From contig NC_008383.1 in assembly GCF_000009265.1 (NCBI RefSeq), forward strand, positions 1 to 64,000: 64,000 nt of DNA. Reading direction: 5' to 3'. Positions 8,600-15,076 of the stretch are shown one piece after another (position 1 is the stretch's first letter; each line of letters begins with the position of its first letter). Both the position numbers and the translations under genes were made by a program. The notes beneath the pieces are model-generated. The model searched no databases. It had not been told where the DNA came from and saw only the letters and a list, made by a program, of their open reading frames with translations. The DNA comes from Rhizobium johnstonii 3841. GTDB lineage: Bacteria; Pseudomonadota; Alphaproteobacteria; Rhizobiales; Rhizobiaceae.

Positions 8600-9706
8600 A
8601 TGGCAGTTCATTCAATTGCATACCGAATATTTCCGGCTTCAGCCTGTCCGCCGGCTCTCTTGCATCTCAGTCCCGCTGGACACCTCTGCGAGGTTGACAC
8701 CGATCAGGTCGGGTTGAGTGCGCTGAGTGAAATCATTCAGACGGCACCCGGATCAAATCCCCTACCTCTGCTGTTCGACGAGCTCTTGTCGCCGGGCACT
8801 GCGCAGCTCGTCTGGAAGGGGTCGGGACCGGGGCGAGGTGTTGAAATTAGGAGGGCGTTTTCCGGCCTTTTTGGGCGGTTCTTTGCCCGCGCATATCTGG
8901 AACGCTACTATGGTTTCACCTGGTTTTCTCCGATCAGTGGTTCGCCATATAATTTGAGCAACAGGCTGAGGGTCGTACGCCAGCCAGGCAGAGAATTCGA
9001 TTTGCCTGACTGGATCATGGCCGGTCCGGGTGTGCTTGCCATTGGTGAAGCGAAGGGGTCTCACGCAAAAGGACCGGCCCCGACTTCTGGCCTGCCAGGT
9101 CCACTGCGCACTGCGTACGAGCAGATTTCAAGAGTCTGGGTTCAGAAGGTGGACCCCGCCGGCGTTTGGGTAAACCGACAGGTGAAAGGCTGGGGCGTGA
9201 TGTCGCGATGGGGTGTCGAGAGCCCTGCTCGCAGGGCATATCATTGTGTTCTGGACCCGGACACTGAAGGGGAGCCGCTGAGCGGAGAGGAGCTCGAAGA
9301 GGCCATACAGGACGTCGCCCGGTCGCATGTTGCTCTTCTCCTCGATGGGCTGGGAAGGCCAGACCTTGTTGATAAGAGAGCGAGCCCAGGCTTCAGTCCT
9401 CAGCAGGTTTCGGCAACGATAGAAGGGCTAGGAGAACGCACGTTCATCGGAGGTATCGTCAACAACTTCGGTTTTCTCCCGATGTCCATTGATGATGCCC
9501 GCGCGGTGCAAGCGAGCCTGCCAGAGCGCCTGCGCCCCACGGTCCGGTTCCTCGGATTGGAAACAGACGTTGTGGAACAATATCGCTCGGGCTCTGTCAT
9601 CAAGGCTCAACCTTTTCGTATCGATGCAAGTGGACCCAGTTTGAGTTCCGACGGAATGATGCTGGCGCCGCTTGAGCGGATCGACCCAGTTCCGTCGACA
9701 ATCTGA
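8600..9706 (+). CDS. Uncharacterised protein with a PD...ExK nuclease-like motif
   Basis: This 368-aa protein (from ATG 8600) belongs to no family I recognise. Around residues 135-160 it has FDLPDWIMAG, a short turn, then VLAIGEAKGS. An acidic PD, a hydrophobic strand and E-x-K is the spacing expected of a PD-(D/E)xK nuclease core. A conserved-looking aromatic stretch (RYYGFTWFSPISG) precedes it, and a tail around FIGGIVNNFGFLPM follows. The frame is open further upstream to 8486, but that extension has a noncoding composition and no ribosome-binding site. The gene diverges from the 533-aa orphan. A HEPN-like gene follows after 68 nt on the same strand, so the two probably form an operon. Confidence 0.65.
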   Translation: MAVHSIAYRIFPASACPPALLHLSPAGHLCEVDTDQVGLSALSEIIQTAPGSNPLPLLFDELLSPGTAQLVWKGSGPGRGVEIRRAFSGLFGRFFARAYLERYYGFTWFSPISGSPYNLSNRLRVVRQPGREFDLPDWIMAGPGVLAIGEAKGSHAKGPAPTSGLPGPLRTAYEQISRVWVQKVDPAGVWVNRQVKGWGVMSRWGVESPARRAYHCVLDPDTEGEPLSGEELEEAIQDVARSHVALLLDGLGRPDLVDKRASPGFSPQQVSATIEGLGERTFIGGIVNNFGFLPMSIDDARAVQASLPERLRPTVRFLGLETDVVEQYRSGSVIKAQPFRIDASGPSLSSDGMMLAPLERIDPVPSTI

Positions 9707-9726
9707 TCATAACCTCCACTACCGGT

Positions 9727-9745
9727 GCTCCGATCAAATCGGAGC
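9727..9745 (+). repeat. Hairpin between the PD...ExK gene and the HEPN-like gene
   Basis: GCTCCGAT and ATCGGAGC form a perfect 8-bp inverted repeat around CAA in the 68-nt gap. No U-run follows, so it is not a standard terminator. It could be an operator or an mRNA hairpin that sets the ratio of the two proteins. Confidence 0.4.
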
Positions 9746-9774
9746 GACCTCTCGACCTAATTTCGGAATCGCAA

Positions 9775-10689
9775 GTGAAGAAACTTTTTAAGCAGCTCGG
9801 CCTGCACAAAATCGAAGTGTGCCTGAAGCTCCAAGCGACGGAAATAATACAGCTTGAGCGAAAGTCGGAACTTTTGCCGGATTTTGACTTCGTGTCCTAC
9901 GGGGGGCTAAGCGAGAAAGATTATCCGATCTGGCACGAATTCGAGTTCGGTAACGAATTCCTGTTCATTCATCGGCTCAGGATGAGTGACTATGGTTACT
10001 TCGTCGACGACGCCCCGGAAGATGACGACAACTTCGAGCTTCCGAAATACACCTCTGGAAGGGCAGGATACGGCGAGGCTGGTATCCTGAAACTGGAACT
10101 CCATACCGTCGATAGGTTCGGGTGCCGGGCGATGCTCCGGGGCCTGCTATCTGGTTCATCCATCGAGATGAATATGGACGTGCGTTTCAAATTCATCGCC
10201 GCTGGATATCGTGAAGGCGAAACAAGGCTTAGACATGCGGCCGAGGCGATAGCCGAAGGATGGGCGTTTGAAGAAGAAGGGAAGCTCAAACAAGCCTTCT
10301 TTTCCTATTACGCTGCATTGGACAGCTTCATCGATGCGGAACGCATCAAGCTCAACGGCGGCTTGGATGATGACGAAATAGATGAAGAGATACATGAAAA
10401 TATAATCGCTCCCGACATTAGGTTGAACGAGAAGCTTCGGCATGTCGTAAAGCGCAACCTGCCCACCAATTTGAACGGACTCAATGGTCTGAGAATTTGG
10501 GGCGAAGTCTTTGGTCGATTTAATCGGATCACAGAGACCCGAAACGCTATTGCCCACAACACGAAGATCGCAGTAATCACTCACGATGACGTCAACGTAT
10601 GCTTCTCGACCCTGGCAATTATCATTGCGATCGTTCAGGAGCAGTGCTTCGACGAGCCCGCGATCTTGGAGTGCTACGGTCTAAGCTAG
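9775..10689 (+). CDS. HEPN-like domain protein, possible RNase effector
   Basis: This 304-aa protein starts at GTG 9775. The N-terminal 140 residues are acidic and aromatic with no domain I know. The C-terminal half is helical and carries the HEPN signature: a helix with EEGKLKQAFFSYYAALDSFID (about 166-187) and, near 256-262, RNAIAHN, which matches the R-x4-H active-site motif of HEPN ribonucleases. HEPN proteins serve as toxins and as effectors in many phage-defence systems. It lies 68 nt after the PD...ExK-like gene on the same strand. An alternative is the apparently non-catalytic 'Apea-like' HEPN group, which shares this motif. Confidence 0.7.
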   Translation: MKKLFKQLGLHKIEVCLKLQATEIIQLERKSELLPDFDFVSYGGLSEKDYPIWHEFEFGNEFLFIHRLRMSDYGYFVDDAPEDDDNFELPKYTSGRAGYGEAGILKLELHTVDRFGCRAMLRGLLSGSSIEMNMDVRFKFIAAGYREGETRLRHAAEAIAEGWAFEEEGKLKQAFFSYYAALDSFIDAERIKLNGGLDDDEIDEEIHENIIAPDIRLNEKLRHVVKRNLPTNLNGLNGLRIWGEVFGRFNRITETRNAIAHNTKIAVITHDDVNVCFSTLAIIIAIVQEQCFDEPAILECYGLS

Positions 10690-10740
10690 GCGCCGCGGAC
10701 AAAGCGATCCCTTTCAAGTGGATTTAGCCCGCGAATTGTA

Positions 10741-11883
10741 TCAAAGCATTCGAGCTGCGCGGCCGCTCCGGCGCGTGGCATTGTTATAGTAGCTCGATGC
10801 CTGCTGTACCGAACGATGACGCGACTGCTCCATAGCCTCTGGAAGAGGGATACCGCGGTTCGCCGCCTCGGTCAGATATCCCGATCGGATCCCGTGCGCG
10901 GAAAACTCCCCACGCTCTAATCCAGCCAGTTCCACCCGCTGCTTGATGATCGCATTGACCGACTGCGGATCGATCGCCCGTCGCGAAACAGTCCCCCATC
11001 GCCCGATCGCCCGAAACACGCTGCCGCTGTCGATCTTGGCGGCCACCATCCAGGCATTCAGCGCATCCACCGGCCGACCGGTCAGGTAGACAACGTCGTC
11101 CTCGTCGCCGCTGGTCGTCTTGGTGCGGCCGAGATGGATGGCGAGAGAGGGGAGGGGGCTCCCGCCTTCGACCGGAATGGGCGGTTCGACGGTCAGCTGC
11201 TCGCGGCGCAGCCCGGCGATCTCGCTGCGCCGGCGACCGCCGGAGGCAAAGGCGACCATCAGGATCGCCCGGTCCCGCAGATCGCGCAGACTGTCGGTCG
11301 CGCAGGTCGCCAGCAGTCTTGCCAGGACGTCGCCGGTGACCGCCTTGGCGCTCTTGCGAAGACGTTGTCTTGGCGCGGCTCGGATCGCCAGCCGAATGGC
11401 TGATTTGAGGGCAGGGGAGGCGAACGCGCCGTCGAGGCCCCGCCACTTGGTCAGCGTCGACCAGTTCGCCAGCCGCCGCCGCACCGTGGCTGGCGCGTGT
11501 GGACCGACGGATTTCAGAAACCCTTGGCTCCTGAGGCTTTCGTCGACGTCGGCCGGCATGCCGTGATCGGCATCCGTCTCGCGGTGTCGTGGGTCCCAGA
11601 GATGATGGGCAACGAATTTCAACAACAGCGCCTCGGGCGCCGGCCAAGGCAGGGAACGTCCGGTCGCCGCCAGACCCCAGGCTTCGAGGTAAGTGAGATC
11701 GGAGGTCAGCGCCCGCAGCGTGTTGTCGCCCATGCCCTGGTTGACCAGGTGGCGCAGCGTCTCGACGTCGTGGTCGGTGAGCAGTTCGGCGAGTTCGTCG
11801 CGGCGCTCGAGCGGTAGGACGGCGGCGATCGTGTCGAGTTCTTCGGCGCGGCGATCGACGGCAGATTTTTGCAGTGGCGGCAT
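10741..11883 (-). CDS. Tyrosine recombinase / phage-type integrase
   Basis: A site-specific recombinase of 380 aa. The catalytic residues are visible: Arg in ASGGRRRSE (about 217), His-x-x-Arg in HGIRSGY (330-333), His in SRHRS (356) and the nucleophilic Tyr in ASSYYNN (365 or 366). The N-terminal 200 residues match a core-binding (SAM-like) domain. Recombinases of this type are frequent beside repABC and may resolve plasmid multimers or drive cointegration rather than serve a phage. The gene points back towards the accessory block, and its 198-nt upstream region is shared with the divergent DUF1612 gene. A long ORF in another frame over the same bases is a composition artefact. Confidence 0.9.
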   Translation of the reverse strand: MPPLQKSAVDRRAEELDTIAAVLPLERRDELAELLTDHDVETLRHLVNQGMGDNTLRALTSDLTYLEAWGLAATGRSLPWPAPEALLLKFVAHHLWDPRHRETDADHGMPADVDESLRSQGFLKSVGPHAPATVRRRLANWSTLTKWRGLDGAFASPALKSAIRLAIRAAPRQRLRKSAKAVTGDVLARLLATCATDSLRDLRDRAILMVAFASGGRRRSEIAGLRREQLTVEPPIPVEGGSPLPSLAIHLGRTKTTSGDEDDVVYLTGRPVDALNAWMVAAKIDSGSVFRAIGRWGTVSRRAIDPQSVNAIIKQRVELAGLERGEFSAHGIRSGYLTEAANRGIPLPEAMEQSRHRSVQQASSYYNNATRRSGRAARML

Positions 11884-11967
11884 TTCGGTTCCTGAAATGG
11901 CTACGCGGAAGCTTCACGGGCCGGTGGCGAAGGCCACTTTCGGTGATTTGCCCCGCAAAATCAATCT

Positions 11968-11996
11968 ACCATCGATAATTGGTAGTTATCGGTGGT
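11968..11996. repeat. Inverted repeat in the recombinase / DUF1612 intergenic region
   Basis: ACCATCGATAA and TTATCGGTGGT form an 11-bp inverted repeat (10 of 11 paired) around TTGGTAG. It lies in the AT-rich gap between two divergent genes, and is either an operator or a recombinase-binding (crossover) site. Confidence 0.5.
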
Positions 11997-12058
11997 TAGA
12001 GCGCCATCCGACAATCATACGATGCGAGGAACCATAATATTCATATAGAGTTCGTTTA

Positions 12059-12071
12059 GTAAATCGTTTAC
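12059..12071. promoter_or_regulatory. 13-bp palindrome just upstream of the DUF1612 gene
   Basis: GTAAATCGTTTAC is a perfect palindrome with a TCG centre ending 10 nt before the ATG at 12082. The encoded protein has a C-terminal helix-turn-helix, so autoregulation is a reasonable guess. Confidence 0.45.
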
Positions 12072-12081
12072 CATAATATCA

Positions 12082-13221
12082 ATGGCTTACGATCTCGCCA
12101 AAATCAGCATGACAGCCTTGATGCAGCCGGCTTTCGACGCCGCCATCGCGCTGACGCGTCTGGACGAACGGATCGCCCGTTCGCCGGTCGGCGCGGGGTG
12201 GATCGAACGCACCCATTTTGCCGACGCCTGCGCCTCGCTGTGGGTCGACGGTGAACTCGTCCATCTCGAAGACCTTGTCCTGCACGACGCCACCCGCGAC
12301 ATCCGCACCCCGACGCACGAACTGACCATCGCCCGCGACGTTCTACGGACCCGCCGGCGCATTGCCGCGCAGTCGCCGGATTGGGCGTTATCGACCGAGG
12401 GTATCCGAAATTTGCGACAGACGTCGGACAGCAATCCGGCCGGCGCTGAGGCGGGGCAGCCAAGCGACGTCATTCGGCCGGCGGTCGCCATCGATCCGGA
12501 AGGGGAGGGGGACGACTTCGACGACATCGAAAATCTCCCCGGCGTTGACTATGCCGCCATCGATGCGGTGCTCGCCCGATCGGAAGCCGCGATCGAGAGT
12601 GCAACACGGCCTGGCGACGCCGGAGGCAACAGGGCTGCCGAAAAAGATCCGATGATCTATGATCTCGACTGGGACGAGGATGAGCGGCTGGAGGAATGGC
12701 GAACGGTGCTGCGGCAGACGGAAAATCTGCCGGCGGTGTTTCGGGCGATCGTCGCCCTCGATGCCTGGAACGAGATTGCGGTGCTGCAGCATTCGCCCTG
12801 GCTCGGCCGGCTGTTTTCCGCGTCGATCCTGCGCCAGGCCGGCGCCACGTCAGGCGCCCATCTCGCCGCCGTCAATCTCGGCCTCAAAACCATTCCCGTC
12901 GATCGGCGCCGGCACCGCGACCGGGAGACCCGGCTGCTCGCCATCGCCCACGGTTTTTTGGCGACCGCCGAGATCGGCATGAAGGAGCATGACCGGCTGG
13001 CGCTCGCCAAAAAGATGATGGAGCGGAAGCTGGAGGGGCGCCGGACCTCTTCGAAATTGCCGGATCTGGTCGAGCTGGTGATGGCAAAACCGTTGGTGTC
13101 GGCGGGCATGGTGGCGAAGACGCTGGACGTCACGCCGCAGGCGGCGCGGCGGATTGTTTTGGAACTCGGCCTCAGAGAGATGACGGGGAGGGGGAGGTTT
13201 CGGGCATGGGGGATTATCTAG
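12082..13221 (+). CDS. RHE_PE00001-family protein (DUF1612 and HTH)
   Basis: A 379-aa protein of the DUF1612 family found near repABC in many rhizobial plasmids; its function is not established. The N-terminal DUF1612-like region covers about 1-115 (WIERTHFADACASLWVDGE). It is followed by an acidic variable linker (about 145-190), a second conserved part (RQTENLPAVFRAIVALDAWNE) and a C-terminal helix-turn-helix (PLVSAGMVAKTLDVTPQAAR, about 335-354). The domain layout resembles Fic-associated DNA-binding proteins. The ATG at 12082 follows an AT-rich promoter region holding two inverted repeats. It is divergent from the recombinase. A regulatory role in plasmid maintenance is inferred from position. 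Confidence 0.85.
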   Translation: MAYDLAKISMTALMQPAFDAAIALTRLDERIARSPVGAGWIERTHFADACASLWVDGELVHLEDLVLHDATRDIRTPTHELTIARDVLRTRRRIAAQSPDWALSTEGIRNLRQTSDSNPAGAEAGQPSDVIRPAVAIDPEGEGDDFDDIENLPGVDYAAIDAVLARSEAAIESATRPGDAGGNRAAEKDPMIYDLDWDEDERLEEWRTVLRQTENLPAVFRAIVALDAWNEIAVLQHSPWLGRLFSASILRQAGATSGAHLAAVNLGLKTIPVDRRRHRDRETRLLAIAHGFLATAEIGMKEHDRLALAKKMMERKLEGRRTSSKLPDLVELVMAKPLVSAGMVAKTLDVTPQAARRIVLELGLREMTGRGRFRAWGII

Positions 13222-13297
13222 TCGGAAAAATTCTTTTGCCGCCTTCTACGACGCCGTTTTCCCGTCGCCCAGGCTTCATAGGCTTTAGCTTTCCCGA

Positions 13298-13558
13298 TCA
13301 GTTCAGGGTGAAGCGCTTCCAGGGTATCGCCTGAGTAGGCACCCGCGACAGAAAATCAACGAGATCACGTCGGCCACGATATGTCGGGACGCCGTGGCTG
13401 TTTTGCGCCATGAGAACAATCGGCACGCCGGGGAATGCTGGCTGGAAGCTATACGCAACCTCATCGGCTTGGGGGCCGCTATTGATAACGTGCGGCTTAA
13501 CAATGACGATGGCGAATGTGACGCCCTGCTCGCGAACTAATGCGCCTTCAAACTGCAT
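13298..13558 (-). CDS. Small uncharacterised protein (86 aa)
   Basis: An 86-aa soluble protein beginning MQFEGALVREQGVTFA. The ATG at 13558 has a strong AAAGGAGAG ribosome-binding site, so I prefer it to the longer frame. No domain is recognised. The sequence includes a hydrophobic strand (FAIVIVKPHVI) and a C-terminal part (GRRDLVDFLSRV), suggesting a small alpha/beta fold. It lies downstream of the DUF2188 gene on the same strand, separated by a hairpin, and beside ietAS. Confidence 0.65.
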   Translation of the reverse strand: MQFEGALVREQGVTFAIVIVKPHVINSGPQADEVAYSFQPAFPGVPIVLMAQNSHGVPTYRGRRDLVDFLSRVPTQAIPWKRFTLN

Positions 13559-13578
13559 TTCTTCTCTCCTTTGATGAA

Positions 13579-13604
13579 GAGGCCGCCTCATTCCAGGCGG
13601 CCTC
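13579..13604 (-). terminator. Hairpin between the DUF2188 gene and the 86-aa gene
   Basis: GAGGCCGCCT and AGGCGGCCTC form a perfect 10-bp stem around CATTCC, six nt after the DUF2188 stop. On the minus strand only a weak T run (TTCATC) follows, so it may attenuate rather than fully stop transcription into the 86-aa gene. Confidence 0.5.
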
Positions 13605-13609
13605 AGGTT

Positions 13610-13834
13610 TTAGCCACGCGGCGGGAACGGGTCGCGACCGTAGGAATCCTTGTCCCGGATTTGTCCGTTGGGACGGTGGATGACTACTTCGCTCTGCTGG
13701 TTGATCGCAATCTTGCGAGCAGCAGCAGCCGCGTCGGCCTGCGTTCCATGGGTGGAGGTCACTCGCTGATTTCCAGCGCCCCGCACGGCCCATTCGCCGT
13801 TATGGGGAACCACATGTTGATTTTTATTTGTCAT
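13610..13834 (-). CDS. DUF2188 domain protein
   Basis: A 74-aa protein of the DUF2188 family: NQHVVPHNGEWAVRGAGN, a helix rich in alanine (ADAAAAARKIA), then VVIHRPNGQIRDKDSYG. This is nearly the whole family domain; such proteins are common on plasmids and their function is unknown. The frame is open to ATG 13864, but a promoter at 13868-13897 would start transcription near 13862, so ATG 13834, preceded by AAAGGA, is the more likely start. Confidence 0.8.
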   Translation of the reverse strand: MTNKNQHVVPHNGEWAVRGAGNQRVTSTHGTQADAAAAARKIAINQQSEVVIHRPNGQIRDKDSYGRDPFPPRG

Positions 13835-13867
13835 CGCATCAGATTCCTTTTTCTTGAGCGCCATATC

Positions 13868-13897
13868 AATTTACATTAATCAAAATTTAATTGTCAA
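13868..13897 (-). promoter_or_regulatory. Minus-strand promoter of the DUF2188 gene
   Basis: A consensus TTGACA (complement of 13892-13897) lies in a very AT-rich stretch, with TAAATT or TGTAAA at 18 or 16 nt spacing as a weak -10. It lies back to back with the start region of ietA. Confidence 0.45.
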
Positions 13898-13950
13898 TAC
13901 GGCTATTATCGTTTACGAATTGGAATAGAAATTTTATACATGGAGTGATC

Positions 13951-15075
13951 ATGACCATTGAGATGAAAAATGTGCTGGAGTTGGCCGATGCGGCACTTTC
14001 CGCTGACTACACGCGCGTACGCAGAGCTGCGAATGCGCTCGCGCGAGATCTCGACAAGAATGGTGAGACTTCCATTGCCAAGGAACTGAAGGCCCTGGTG
14101 CGGAAGAGGGGGGTGCCTTTGAAGGCGTCTGGCTACGTGGAATCGCTACCCGTGGACTCGAAATCCCGCTTGCCGCTTGTCGAGGAGCAGACCTGGCCCG
14201 ATACGCCTATTTTTCTGAACGAAGGCGGGTGGCATGTGTTCAGCGATTTCATCGCGGATGCCCGGCGCATTGATGACCTGAGCGCCAAAGGATTGGCGTC
14301 ACGTCTTGGGCTTCTGCTCTCTGGCCCGCCAGGAACAGGCAAGTCTCTCCTTGCCGGCCATATCGCTGCGCAGTTGTCTCGTCCGCTATATGTCGTCCGG
14401 CTCGACTCGGTCATCTCCTCTTTGCTCGGGGACACCGCCAAAAATATCCGTTCGGTGTTTGATTTCGTGCCGGCGCGAAACGCCGTTCTTTTTCTCGATG
14501 AGATGGATGCAGTCGCAAAGCTGCGTGACGATCGGCACGAGTTGGGCGAGCTCAAACGCGTCGTCAATACTGTCATTCAAGCGTTGGACGGGCTGGACCC
14601 GAGCTCGATCGTGGTTGCTGCAACCAATCATGCGCATCTTCTTGATCCTGCAATATGGAGGCGGTTTCCTTATAAAATTGAACTCGGTCTTCCGGATGAA
14701 AGCGTTCGCGCTGACCTTTGGCGCCATTTTCTTTTTGAGGACAAAGATGAGGAGGGTCGCGCCGAGCTATTCGGCGTCGTGTCCGAAGGGTTGTCGGGGG
14801 CCGATATCGAAACGATGAGTCTGTCGGCGCGGCGTCATGCCGTTCATGAGTCGCGTAACATTGATTTTGGAGCCGTCGTTGCGGCTCTGCTGGAGCCGCG
14901 TTCAGGCCGTACTGTCCCTGTGCAGCGGCAGCCATTGGATGCGGAGCAGAAACGCCAGGTAGCAATAGCCCTCAAGGAGAAGTACGCCATTGGGGGGGCG
15001 GATACCGCCCGCATTCTCGGAGTTTCACGGCAAGCCATCTATGCTTACCTGAAGCAACAGGAAGGGGAGGTGTAG
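13951..15075 (+). CDS. ietA: IetA, AAA ATPase partner of the IetS protease
   Basis: A 374-aa AAA ATPase. Walker A GPPGTGKS is at 125-132, Walker B LFLDEMD includes D183 and E184, and arginines in the WRRFPYKIEL region fit sensor/finger residues. The last 30 residues form a helix-turn-helix-like motif (GGADTARILGVSRQAIYAYL). With the downstream subtilase it matches the ietA-ietS pair of pTiC58, where the ATPase acts as antitoxin to the protease and the pair gives plasmid stability and incompatibility; ietAS pairs were later also found to defend against phages. The ATG at 13951 has a GGAGTG ribosome-binding site. ietS follows one base after its stop, implying coupled translation. Confidence 0.88.
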   Translation: MTIEMKNVLELADAALSADYTRVRRAANALARDLDKNGETSIAKELKALVRKRGVPLKASGYVESLPVDSKSRLPLVEEQTWPDTPIFLNEGGWHVFSDFIADARRIDDLSAKGLASRLGLLLSGPPGTGKSLLAGHIAAQLSRPLYVVRLDSVISSLLGDTAKNIRSVFDFVPARNAVLFLDEMDAVAKLRDDRHELGELKRVVNTVIQALDGLDPSSIVVAATNHAHLLDPAIWRRFPYKIELGLPDESVRADLWRHFLFEDKDEEGRAELFGVVSEGLSGADIETMSLSARRHAVHESRNIDFGAVVAALLEPRSGRTVPVQRQPLDAEQKRQVAIALKEKYAIGGADTARILGVSRQAIYAYLKQQEGEV

Positions 15076-15076
15076 T

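Noticed and set aside
10784..11917. 377-codon minus-strand ORF overlapping the recombinase
   Set aside because: Arg/Pro-rich composition with no motif; the overlapping frame at 10741-11883 has all the tyrosine-recombinase catalytic residues.
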